NCBI GenBank assembly: GCA_964505035.1
Contig: CAZDGK010000018.1
Coordinates: 1-22,930, forward strand
Source of the DNA: CAZDGK01 sp964505035
GTDB taxonomy: Bacteria; Patescibacteriota; Saccharimonadia; UBA4664
Reading direction: 5' to 3'
DNA: 22,930 nt
Shown here in pieces: positions 1 to 6,007 of the stretch. Under the pieces are notes generated by a model. It was not told where the DNA came from. It searched no databases and was given only the letters and a program-made list of their open reading frames with translations. The position numbers and the translations under genes were made by a program. Numbering within the stretch: position 1 is the first letter of the stretch; each line of letters begins with the position of its first letter.

Positions 1-54
<54 letters not shown>

Positions 55-112
55 AAAAGTACCAGCAAACTTTAGCAGATCACGGGTCACCTGACAAGCC
101 TCACCATCGCAC

Positions 113-140
113 TTGACACCCGGAGCATAAGTGGGATGAT
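113..140 (+). promoter_or_regulatory. Promoter of the pilin-like/secreted protein pair
   Basis: TTGACA (113-118) is an exact -35 box. With a 16-base spacer it is followed by GATGAT (135-140), preceded by TGGG, a fair -10. The start codon at 165 lies 24 bases downstream and no strong SD is seen before it. Confidence 0.6.
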
Positions 141-164
141 GGAATCACTAACGGGTCAAAACAA

Positions 165-479
165 ATGTCTCAATCCTATCTGCGCGACCAACGCGGCGTC
201 GCCATGCTCCTGGAGCTCATCCTGGTGGCAGCGGTGCTCGTGATTGTGGGGGTTGCGCTCTATCAATCTAACCAGGCCGGCAAGCAGGCGGCCAGCGTGA
301 ACCTGCCCAAGGTAGCTCCGGCCGTGCTCTCGGCCGACGCCGCCATCCAGGCCGTCCAGGCCGACAGCGATAATGAGGCCACCCTCAGCGCCGCCACCGA
401 GGCCTCAGCCGACGATGTCACCGCCGCCGATGATGACGTCACCAATCTAAGCGGGAGCTTTAGCAATGCGAACTTCTAG
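165..479 (+). CDS. Small pilin-like single-pass membrane protein, hypothetical
   Basis: 104 aa. A short polar, basic N-terminus (about 10 residues, ending RG) is followed by a hydrophobic helix at about 12-33 with a glutamate (E17) near its start, the layout of type IV prepilin-like leaders. The residues at the expected cleavage site (RGVAMLLE) do not match the usual G-F-x-x-x-E closely, so processing by a prepilin peptidase is uncertain. The rest (about 40-104) is Ala/Asp/Ser/Thr-rich and acidic, probably exposed. The stop overlaps the start of the next gene by 14 bases, so the two are probably translated together. The function is unknown; a minor pseudopilin or simple anchored surface protein is possible. 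Confidence 0.7.
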   Translation: MSQSYLRDQRGVAMLLELILVAAVLVIVGVALYQSNQAGKQAASVNLPKVAPAVLSADAAIQAVQADSDNEATLSAATEASADDVTAADDDVTNLSGSFSNANF

Positions 480-1320
480 ATCACTCCTCGCGCTCGTCCT
501 GGCCGCCAACCTATTCTCGCCCCTAGTCGCGGTCGCCGAAGACGGCACCGGTGGCGGCGAAACCACCGAGTCGCCCAAGCCCAGCCCCACAGCGACGGCC
601 ACACCTAGCTTTGACCATATCGAGTCCGGCGCCGTCTGCACGCGCTTTACTGACATCAATACCCGGGTCAATGGCGAGACCAAAGACCGCTTCAATGACC
701 TGAGTACCAAGTTTAGTGAGCACAGCAGTGACCTCACCACCAAGTTCAATGCCAATGTCGCCAAGATCAATCAGGCTCGCACCGAGGCCGACACCAAGCG
801 AAACGAGCGCTTTGCCGCACTCGAAGCCAAGGGCACCACTACTGCCCAGAAGGCCGCCATCGCTGCCTTTGAGGCTGCCGTGAAGGCCGCCGTGGCCGCC
901 CGCCGCACCGCCGTGGACGCTGCCAACACCGCCTTCAAGCAGGGTCTGCTAGCCGCTCTGGCTGCTCGCCAGAACGCGCTCAAGACCGCTGCCACTACCT
1001 ACAAGACCGCCGTGGCCAATGCCATTGCCGCTGCCAAGGCTAGCTGTGCGGCCGGCACGAGCCCAGACACTGTGCGCACCACGCTCATGAACGCGCTCAA
1101 GACCGCTCAGCAAAACCTGCAGACGGCTCGTCAGAACGCTGACAAAGTCGGCACCAGCCTCGATGCCCTCAAGGCTGCTCGCAAGGCCGCTGTCGACAAG
1201 GCCAACGCTGACTTCAAGGCCGCCATCCAGGCTGCCCTAGCCGCCCTCAAGGCCGCGCTGCCTTCGCCGTCACCTTCGCCCAGCGAGTCGCCCGAGCCAT
1301 CGCCAACCAGCACGCCGTAG
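466..1320 (+). CDS. Secreted Ala/Lys-rich helical protein with Pro/Ser linkers
   Basis: 284 aa. A signal peptide is visible (basic MRTSR, hydrophobic core, AVA-E near residue 24-25). Then come a Ser/Thr/Pro/Gly-rich linker (26-48), a helical region of about 210 residues very rich in Ala, Lys, Gln and Asn, and a C-terminal Pro-Ser repeat tail (about 266-284). The only two cysteines, C58 and C194, bracket part of the helical region and could pair. The helical part holds an internal duplication: residues about 145-173 and 237-265 align without gaps at 17 of 29 positions (shared AAR..AVD.AN..FK). The start overlaps the upstream pilin-like gene. No family is recognised; a cell-surface stalk or spacer-like structural protein is an inference. 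Confidence 0.75.
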   Translation: MRTSRSLLALVLAANLFSPLVAVAEDGTGGGETTESPKPSPTATATPSFDHIESGAVCTRFTDINTRVNGETKDRFNDLSTKFSEHSSDLTTKFNANVAKINQARTEADTKRNERFAALEAKGTTTAQKAAIAAFEAAVKAAVAARRTAVDAANTAFKQGLLAALAARQNALKTAATTYKTAVANAIAAAKASCAAGTSPDTVRTTLMNALKTAQQNLQTARQNADKVGTSLDALKAARKAAVDKANADFKAAIQAALAALKAALPSPSPSPSESPEPSPTSTP

Positions 1321-1390
1321 CCAGCGGTTTCGGCGGGAGCCACTCACGTAACCATGGAGGCGCAGCGGCTAGAGCAAGCTGCCAAAACGG

Positions 1391-2707
1391 CTAATCGGCG
1401 GTTTCGCGAATCTCAAACTTGGCGCCAATAGCGTGTAGCTTGTCCCAGAATCCCTCGTAGCCGCGCTCCAGGTGCTCGATGCCCGTCAGCTCACTCTCGC
1501 CCTCGGCCACCAGCGCGGCGATCACCTGCGCCATACCCGCTCGGATGTCCGGCATCGCGATCTTGGTGCCATGTAGCGGGGTGCCGCCCTTGATCACCGC
1601 GCTGTGCCGCTCCGACCGGTTCCGGAACCGGCAGTCCAGCTCGCCCAGGCACTTCGCAAACACGCCGATGTCCGCGCCCATGCGCACCAGGTCATCAGTG
1701 TAGCCAAACCGGTCCTCGTATACCGTCTCGTGTACGACACTCAGGCCCTGGGCCTGCGTCAGCACCACCACCAGCGGCTGCTGCCAGTCGGTGGCAAAGC
1801 CGGGATAGGTATCGGTCTCCAGCTCGATAGCCTTCAGCTGGCCGTTGGCCCGCCGGAACCGAATGCCCTCATCGCTCACCGTGTAGTCTGCGCCGATCCG
1901 CCGCGTCGTGTTCAGAAACGCGATCAGCTCGTCCTGGCGCGCCCCCTCTACCGTAATCTCGCCGCCGGTCGCCAGCGCCACATTGGCCCATGACGCCGCC
2001 TCCAGCCGGTCCGGCAGCACCCGGTAGGTCGCGCCATGCAGTCGCGGTACGCCGTCAATCGTTACCGTGCGGTTAGCGCCAAACTCAATGATCGCTCCCA
2101 TCTGTTGCAGCAGCTTCACGATATCGACGATCTCTGGCTCGATAGCGGCATTTTCGATGCGGGTGCGGCCTTTGGCCAGGACCGCCGCAAAGATAATATT
2201 TTCGGTGGCCCCCACACTTGGGTAGGGGAGCCGGATGATCGTGCCCCGCAGGCCGGTTGGTGGCACGGTCGCCCGCCAGCCGCTCTCGGTGTGCTCGACC
2301 TCAGCGCCCATCTCGCGCAGCGCCGCCAAGTGGAAGTTGACCGGCCGCGGGCCAATCGCGTCACCGCCCACGATCGGCACCTCAGCCTCGCCGGTACGGT
2401 GCAGCAGCGGCGTCATGGCCAGGATCGACAGCCGGTTAGCCCGGGACAAGGTGTCCACCTTCGTGGCCACAATCTTGGGTGTGTGCAGCGTCAGGGCATC
2501 GCCGTCGCGGCTGATCTTGGCTCCCACGTGCGCGCATATCTCCGCGGTAATCTCGACGTCCTCAATGCGCGGGCAATTCCCGATCGTCACCGGCTCGTCA
2601 GTCAGTAGGCTGGCGATCATCATCTTGGTAGCGGCATTCTTGGCGCCCGCCACTTTTACGCGGCCGCTTAGGGCGCGGCCTCCCCGGATGTGTAGTGTCT
2701 GTTTCAT
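1391..2707 (-). CDS. murA: UDP-N-acetylglucosamine 1-carboxyvinyltransferase, Cys-to-Asp type
   Basis: 438 aa from the ATG at 2707. It transfers enolpyruvate from PEP to UDP-GlcNAc, the first committed step of peptidoglycan synthesis, in the cytoplasm. Family marks are GAKNAATK (about 21-28, including the substrate-binding Lys), GGDAIGPRPVN (about 114-124), DTYPGFATDWQQ and DIRAGMAQ. The catalytic-loop cysteine (Cys115 in E. coli) is Asp116 here. The same change in Mycobacterium and Chlamydia enzymes keeps activity and prevents alkylation by fosfomycin. A GTG three codons upstream (2716) is an alternative start; it would begin 5 bases after the -10 box and could be leaderless. It diverges from the MurF-like gene, only 25 bases separating the two ATGs. 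Confidence 0.95.
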   Translation of the reverse strand: MKQTLHIRGGRALSGRVKVAGAKNAATKMMIASLLTDEPVTIGNCPRIEDVEITAEICAHVGAKISRDGDALTLHTPKIVATKVDTLSRANRLSILAMTPLLHRTGEAEVPIVGGDAIGPRPVNFHLAALREMGAEVEHTESGWRATVPPTGLRGTIIRLPYPSVGATENIIFAAVLAKGRTRIENAAIEPEIVDIVKLLQQMGAIIEFGANRTVTIDGVPRLHGATYRVLPDRLEAASWANVALATGGEITVEGARQDELIAFLNTTRRIGADYTVSDEGIRFRRANGQLKAIELETDTYPGFATDWQQPLVVVLTQAQGLSVVHETVYEDRFGYTDDLVRMGADIGVFAKCLGELDCRFRNRSERHSAVIKGGTPLHGTKIAMPDIRAGMAQVIAALVAEGESELTGIEHLERGYEGFWDKLHAIGAKFEIRETAD

Positions 2708-2715
2708 AGCATTCA

Positions 2716-2728
2716 CATGGTATCATAC
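2716..2728. promoter_or_regulatory. Shared bidirectional -10 region between murA and murF
   Basis: The core GTATCATAC (2720-2728) is nearly its own reverse complement. On plus it gives TATCAT (2721-2726) with an extended -10 TGG before it, ending 6 bases before the murF ATG at 2733. On minus it gives TATGAT (2727-2722), 14 bases before the murA ATG at 2707. No good -35 box is seen for either direction. The whole intergenic gap is 25 bases, so both promoters must sit here or inside the coding regions. Confidence 0.55.
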
Positions 2729-2732
2729 GCCT

Positions 2733-4058
2733 ATGAAACGTCTGCTGTTCCGCTTGGCTGCCACTCTCTTCGAGCTCCAAACCCGCCGCTTGCTTGCCCA
2801 TCGCCGCTTCAAGATTGTTGCCGTCGGCGGCGCCGTGGGTAAAACCACCACCACCAAGGCCATCGCCACCGTTTTGCGCCAGAAGTACCGCGTGCTGGCT
2901 CCAGCCGGTGGCTTCAATACCCAGATCGGTCTGCCCCTGGCCGTCTTCAATCTCACCTTGCCCGACCATTTGTTTAATCCCTTCCCTTGGCTCTGGCGAC
3001 TCATCCAGATGGAACTCGCCCTGCACCGGCCGTATCCCTACGACATCCTGGTAGTCGAAATCGGCATCGACACACCTGGCGAAATGGCCCAGTACCTCCG
3101 CTACATTCACCCGGACCTGGCCGTGGTCACCGCCATCGTACCCGAGCACATGGAGTATTTCCGTGACCTCAATGTGGTGGCTCGTGAAGAACTCGCCCTG
3201 GTGGCCGGCTCCGACCAGGCCTTGGTCAACTATGATGACACTGGCGAATCCTACCGCGAGCAATACGTCGATCCGCACCCGCATCACTACTACGGTCTCG
3301 GCCGGCAGCTTGATTACTCATTTGATATTAGCCGCACCGATCTGCTGACTGGTACCACCGGCCAGCTCTACCGTCACGGGCAGGCTTGGCTCGGTAGTGT
3401 CACGGCTAGCCTGTATGGCCGGCATAGCGCGCGCATCATTGCGGCCGCTGCCGGCGCCGGCGACCTCCTTGGCCTAGACGACGACCAGCTGCGCACCGGC
3501 CTGTCCGCCATCCAGCCGGCCCCCGGTCGCATGGCGCGGCTCACCGGCGCCGAGGATAGCATCATCGTCGACGATTCGTACAACTCCAGCCCCGGCGCCG
3601 CCAAAGCCGCCCTGGCCGCCCTGGCCGAGGCGCCCACTACCGGCCGCCGTTTGGCCATCATGGGCTCGATGAATGAGCTGGGCGACGACGCGCCCCGCTA
3701 TCACGCGGAGGTCGGCGCCATCGCTGGCCAGCCCGAAACCCGCCTCGACCTGCTGGTCACCGTTGGCGCGCTGGCCAACGATCACCTTGGCCCAGCCGCC
3801 GTGGCTGCCGGTCTGCCGAGCGCCGAGTGGCACCAGTTTACCTCGCCCCGTGAGGCCGGTGCCTGGCTGCGCAGCCAGCTCAAGACCGGCGATGTCGTGC
3901 TGGTAAAAGGCTCCCAAAACCGCGTCTTTACCGAAGAAGCTGCTAAACTACTACTGGCCAACCCACAAGACGCCTCCAAGCTCGTCCGCCAGACCCGCGC
4001 CTGGTTGCGCCGCAAGGCCAAGCAATTTCCTGCCACCCCCGAACCACTAGGAGATTAG
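2733..4058 (+). CDS. murF: Mur ligase family protein, MurF-like
   Basis: 441 aa from the ATG at 2733. It has a Mur ligase P-loop GGAVGKTTTT (32-41), the central-domain segment EIGIDTPGEM and the MurF-type motif DDSYNSSP (280-287), then VLVKGSQNR near the C-terminus. MurF adds D-Ala-D-Ala to the UDP-MurNAc-peptide using ATP. The usual MurF N-terminal UDP-substrate domain (about 80 residues) is missing: the P-loop starts only about 30 residues in, after a basic helix. The exact substrate is therefore less certain than the fold. The frame is open far upstream, but that part lies antisense to murA, and the -10 box 6 bases before 2733 supports this start as leaderless. It is followed after 6 bases by the C39 peptidase gene. 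Confidence 0.8.
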   Translation: MKRLLFRLAATLFELQTRRLLAHRRFKIVAVGGAVGKTTTTKAIATVLRQKYRVLAPAGGFNTQIGLPLAVFNLTLPDHLFNPFPWLWRLIQMELALHRPYPYDILVVEIGIDTPGEMAQYLRYIHPDLAVVTAIVPEHMEYFRDLNVVAREELALVAGSDQALVNYDDTGESYREQYVDPHPHHYYGLGRQLDYSFDISRTDLLTGTTGQLYRHGQAWLGSVTASLYGRHSARIIAAAAGAGDLLGLDDDQLRTGLSAIQPAPGRMARLTGAEDSIIVDDSYNSSPGAAKAALAALAEAPTTGRRLAIMGSMNELGDDAPRYHAEVGAIAGQPETRLDLLVTVGALANDHLGPAAVAAGLPSAEWHQFTSPREAGAWLRSQLKTGDVVLVKGSQNRVFTEEAAKLLLANPQDASKLVRQTRAWLRRKAKQFPATPEPLGD

Positions 4059-4064
4059 ACCGCT

Positions 4065-4694
4065 ATGATTGAACGCCTGCTCAACGTCCCGTACTATCGC
4101 CAAATTGACGCCAAAAGCCCCCTACCCGCCCATTGGCAGGAGCGGGCTTGCGGTGTGCTGGCCCTCAAAATGGTCCTCGATTACCACCGCGCCGAGCGGG
4201 GCGAGGCACCGACTGACCTCCAGGAGCTATTTGACCTGGCCTACGAGGACGGCACCGGCTTTACTACCGCAGTCGGTTGGCGGCACGAGGCGCTGGTACG
4301 CGCCGCCCGCCATTATGGCTTCCGCGCCTGGCGCCGCAACTGGAACCTCCACACCGCCGGCCGCGAGCTGTTTATCAAAGAGGGCGCCGATGCCGCCACC
4401 CTGGGTCGTCTCGAGGCTCAGCAGCGCCGCGAAGCCCTGCCCACCCTGGTCGAAACCATCGAAGCTGGCTTCCCCGTAGTCATCAGCGTGGCCAAAAACT
4501 TCGACGAGGTCGACAAGGGCCACCTCGTTGTCCTCACTGGCCTCCGGCGTGAGCCCGAGCTGGGCCGCTATCACGGCTTCTACTATAACGATCCCTACGC
4601 TCCCACCGAGGTCGATCGCAAAGACCGCTATGTGCCCATTGCCCGCTTCGAAGACAAATGGAAGCATACCGCCGTCTTCGTCGAGCCTAAATAA
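4065..4694 (+). CDS. C39-like (papain-fold) cysteine peptidase family protein
   Basis: 209 aa. The N-terminal part has YYRQ..., then RACGVLALKMVLDYH with the presumed nucleophile C29. KGHLVVLTG supplies the presumed H153 and YYNDP supplies D176. This Cys-His-Asp order and spacing is that of peptidase_C39_2-like domains. No signal peptide or membrane segment is visible, so it is probably cytoplasmic or exported by another route. An SD-like AGGAG lies in the last codons of the upstream murF gene, about 10 bases before the ATG, which implies a murF-C39 operon. The context suggests a role linked to wall peptides or to processing of an exported peptide; the substrate is unknown. Confidence 0.75.
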   Translation: MIERLLNVPYYRQIDAKSPLPAHWQERACGVLALKMVLDYHRAERGEAPTDLQELFDLAYEDGTGFTTAVGWRHEALVRAARHYGFRAWRRNWNLHTAGRELFIKEGADAATLGRLEAQQRREALPTLVETIEAGFPVVISVAKNFDEVDKGHLVVLTGLRREPELGRYHGFYYNDPYAPTEVDRKDRYVPIARFEDKWKHTAVFVEPK

Positions 4695-4711
4695 GCCACC
4701 GGCAAGACAAA

Positions 4712-4739
4712 GGCCCCGGGATCCAGGGGATCCGGGGCC
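4712..4739 (-). terminator. Terminator of small gene A
   Basis: The arms GGCCCCGGGATCC (4712-4724) and GGATCCGGGGCC (4728-4739) pair with one bulged G and a 3-base loop. On minus the hairpin is followed by TTTGTCTTG. A second hairpin (GCCGAC/GTCGGC, 4745-4761) sits between it and the stop of gene A. On plus there is no T-run, but the stem could also hinder read-through from the C39 gene. Confidence 0.8.
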
Positions 4740-4766
4740 AGAGTGCCGACTCGAGGTCGGCGGCTG

Positions 4767-5039
4767 TCAGGCAGCGGCCGTGATGGGGGCAAAGATCCCC
4801 CGCGCCGGCAGAGCCATCATGTCCGACAGCAGAGCCGCGAACTGGACGGGGTCCATCTGGTTCAGCACGTGGTGCAGCGCCTGCCGTACGACCTCTTGGT
4901 CGCCGGCGAAGAACGAGCGCTCCACCCTGAGCAGTATGACCTGACGGTCCCGACCGGTCTGGCGACCCGCGTCGAGCAGCTGGTCTGCGAGCTTCTGAGC
5001 GTTGGCCGCGTCGGTCGACAGCTGGCTTTCGTCCACCAT
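4767..5039 (-). CDS. Small orphan protein A (90 aa), hypothetical
   Basis: 90 aa starting MVDESQL. The ATG at 5039 has a textbook SD (AAGGAG, 6 bases upstream). The frame is open further upstream to 5105, but those codons overlap the promoter -10. The product is mostly helical by composition, acidic at the N-terminus, with a short hydrophobic C-terminus (ending FAPITAAA) and no cysteines, signal peptide or clear membrane segment. It is monocistronic, with its own promoter (5096-5124), a 5' hairpin (5066-5087) and a terminator (4712-4739). I recognise no family. It shares gene architecture, but no evident protein similarity, with the small genes at 5170, 5640 and 7037. Confidence 0.75.
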   Translation of the reverse strand: MVDESQLSTDAANAQKLADQLLDAGRQTGRDRQVILLRVERSFFAGDQEVVRQALHHVLNQMDPVQFAALLSDMMALPARGIFAPITAAA

Positions 5040-5065
5040 GGTCGTCTCCTTCTCGTGGGGGACTA

Positions 5066-5087
5066 CACGGACAGCATTTCTGCCGTG
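5066..5087 (-). repeat. Inverted repeat in the 5' leader of small gene A
   Basis: CACGG-a-CAG (5066-5074) pairs with CTGCCGTG (5080-5087), with one bulged base. It lies just after the predicted transcription start (about 5089) on minus, so it would form a hairpin near the 5' end of the mRNA or act as an operator. Confidence 0.6.
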
Positions 5088-5095
5088 GTGTCTAA

Positions 5096-5124
5096 ATAAT
5101 ATCATATAATAGTAGAAAAGTCAA
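5096..5124 (-). promoter_or_regulatory. Promoter of small gene A
   Basis: On minus: TTGACT (5124-5119), a 17-base spacer, and TATTAT (5101-5096) preceded by TGA. This is among the strongest promoter matches in the window. The -35 box follows directly on the AT-rich tail of gene B's terminator. Confidence 0.85.
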
Positions 5125-5132
5125 TATATAAT

Positions 5133-5161
5133 GGCCTCGGGATCAGATGTATCCCGAGGCC
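5133..5161 (-). terminator. Terminator of small gene B
   Basis: A perfect 11-bp stem GGCCTCGGGAT/ATCCCGAGGCC (5133-5143 with 5151-5161) and a 7-base loop. On minus it is followed by ATTATATATTG, which runs into the -35 box of gene A. Confidence 0.85.
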
Positions 5162-5169
5162 GTGGGCGG

Positions 5170-5526
5170 CTAGCCCAGTCCGTGCAGCCAGCGAGCCAGC
5201 TCGTGCGAGCAGCCGGCTGGTCCACCGGCGGAGCACACCATCGGCTCTTGGCGGTGACCAGGTACGTCCATCACGTCGGCGTCGGTCTGGTACAGACCAT
5301 TGTCGACATAGGACAGGGTCTGGCCGAGCAGCCGGCGGGCCTGCCGGTATGGCGGCTGGTCATCCACCATCGCGGCTTCCAGCCACTTCAGGAACATGGC
5401 CTGCTGCCCGGGCTTGAGCCGGTCAAACTGGTCGGTAGCGCCCGGGTAGCCCCCAAGCGTCAGCCGGCCGGCGGACAGTTTGTCGATCAATTGCACCAGT
5501 GCGTCACTGGGCTTGGGTTCCGACAT
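5170..5526 (-). CDS. Small orphan protein B (118 aa), hypothetical
   Basis: 118 aa starting MSEPKPSDALVQL. The SD AAGGGGG lies 7 bases before the ATG. The first half is helical and amphipathic (DKLSAGRLTLGG, then KPGQQAMFLKWLEAAM); the second half has YRQARRLLGQTL and a C-terminal stretch with two cysteines (MVCSAGG...GCSHE) that could bind metal or pair. There is no signal peptide. It is monocistronic with its own promoter (5564-5592) and terminator (5133-5161). No family is recognised, and there is no evident sequence similarity to the neighbouring small genes despite the shared gene layout. Confidence 0.75.
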   Translation of the reverse strand: MSEPKPSDALVQLIDKLSAGRLTLGGYPGATDQFDRLKPGQQAMFLKWLEAAMVDDQPPYRQARRLLGQTLSYVDNGLYQTDADVMDVPGHRQEPMVCSAGGPAGCSHELARWLHGLG

Positions 5527-5563
5527 TTTCTAACCCCCTTGGGTAGTCGGTAACTTGCCCATT

Positions 5564-5592
5564 ACCATACTGATGTTGGGCCAATAAGACAA
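5564..5592 (-). promoter_or_regulatory. Promoter of small gene B
   Basis: On minus: TTGTCT (5592-5587), a 17-base spacer, and TATGGT (5569-5564). The -35 box lies inside the T-rich tail (TTTGCTTGTCTT) of gene C's terminator. An inverted repeat GGTAA/TTACC (5549-5553 with 5562-5566) overlaps the -10 and the transcription start. Confidence 0.6.
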
Positions 5593-5597
5593 GCAAA

Positions 5598-5619
5598 GGC
5601 CCCCGAGGTTCCGGGGGCC
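5598..5619 (-). terminator. Terminator of small gene C
   Basis: An 8-bp stem GGCCCCCG/CGGGGGCC (5598-5605 with 5612-5619) with a 6-base loop. On minus it is followed by TTTGCTTGTCTTATT. It resembles the hairpin after gene A in composition. Confidence 0.8.
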
Positions 5620-5639
5620 AGCGTGCTGATGAAGCGATG

Positions 5640-5918
5640 TCAGATGAGCGGCTCCAGATCGGCGCTGAGGGCGTCGACCAGCAGGATCGTACGGATCGTG
5701 ACGGCGGCGAGCGTCATCGCGACGACGACCTCGAGCATGTCGACGAAGAGGTCGCGCACGATCGGGGACGACAGCCTCATGTCCGCGAGAACCGCGGAGC
5801 GGGCGGCCGCCTGCTGTTGGGCGGGCAGACGGAAGGCTTCTCCGGTCCGCTCGACCAGGCTCCTGGCCTGCCAGTACTCTGGAGTCGTCTTGTCGAACAC
5901 CTCAAGCAGCGATACCAC
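5640..5918 (-). CDS. Small orphan protein C (92 aa), hypothetical
   Basis: 92 aa from a GTG start (VVSLLEVFDKT...), with the SD AAGGAG 6 bases upstream. The leader bases next to the start (GAAGGAGACCACC) nearly match those of gene A (GAAGGAGACGACC). The N-terminal half is helical and polar; about residues 56-82 form a moderately hydrophobic helix (VDMLEVVVAMTLAAVTIRTI) that may be a membrane or dimer helix but contains Asp, Glu and Arg. It is monocistronic, with a consensus promoter facing the divergent gene at 6001. No family is recognised. Confidence 0.75.
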   Translation of the reverse strand: MVSLLEVFDKTTPEYWQARSLVERTGEAFRLPAQQQAAARSAVLADMRLSSPIVRDLFVDMLEVVVAMTLAAVTIRTILLVDALSADLEPLI

Positions 5919-5941
5919 GGTGGTCTCCTTCGAGTCGTGGA

Positions 5942-5975
5942 TTTTCTCACGCAGCCCAATTGCTTTGTGATAAAA
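5942..5975 (-). repeat. Inverted repeat in the 5' leader of small gene C
   Basis: TTTTCTCAC (5942-5950) and GTGATAAAA (5967-5975) are complementary at 8 of 9 positions with 16 bases between them. On minus it begins a few bases after the -10 box, at the predicted 5' end of the mRNA. It also spans the -35 (5960-5965) of the divergent plus-strand promoter. Confidence 0.5.
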
Positions 5976-5988
5976 TAGATATTATCAT
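5960..5988 (+). promoter_or_regulatory. Promoter of the DNA-modification-like gene
   Basis: TTGCTT (5960-5965), a 17-base spacer, and TATCAT (5983-5988). Its -10 overlaps the -10 of gene C on the other strand. The ATG at 6001 follows 12 bases after the -10, with no SD. Confidence 0.5.
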
Positions 5989-6007
5989 AAATATAGCATT
6001 ATGTCAA
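5979..6007 (-). promoter_or_regulatory. Promoter of small gene C, overlapping the start of the divergent gene
   Basis: On minus: TTGACA (6007-6002), an exact -35 that covers the start codon of the plus-strand gene at 6001, a 17-base spacer ending in TGA, and TAATAT (5984-5979). Confidence 0.75.

Noticed and set aside
1321..1390. A terminator between the secreted protein gene and murA
   Set aside because: Only weak, imperfect complementarity and no T-run on either strand.
2235..2732. An upstream extension of the MurF-like gene by 166 codons
   Set aside because: This part is antisense to the conserved murA frame and shows no MurF N-terminal domain; the ATG at 2733 has a promoter in place.
5040..5105. 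A longer N-terminus for small protein A
   Set aside because: The extension covers the mRNA leader and -10 box; the ATG at 5039 has a strong SD.
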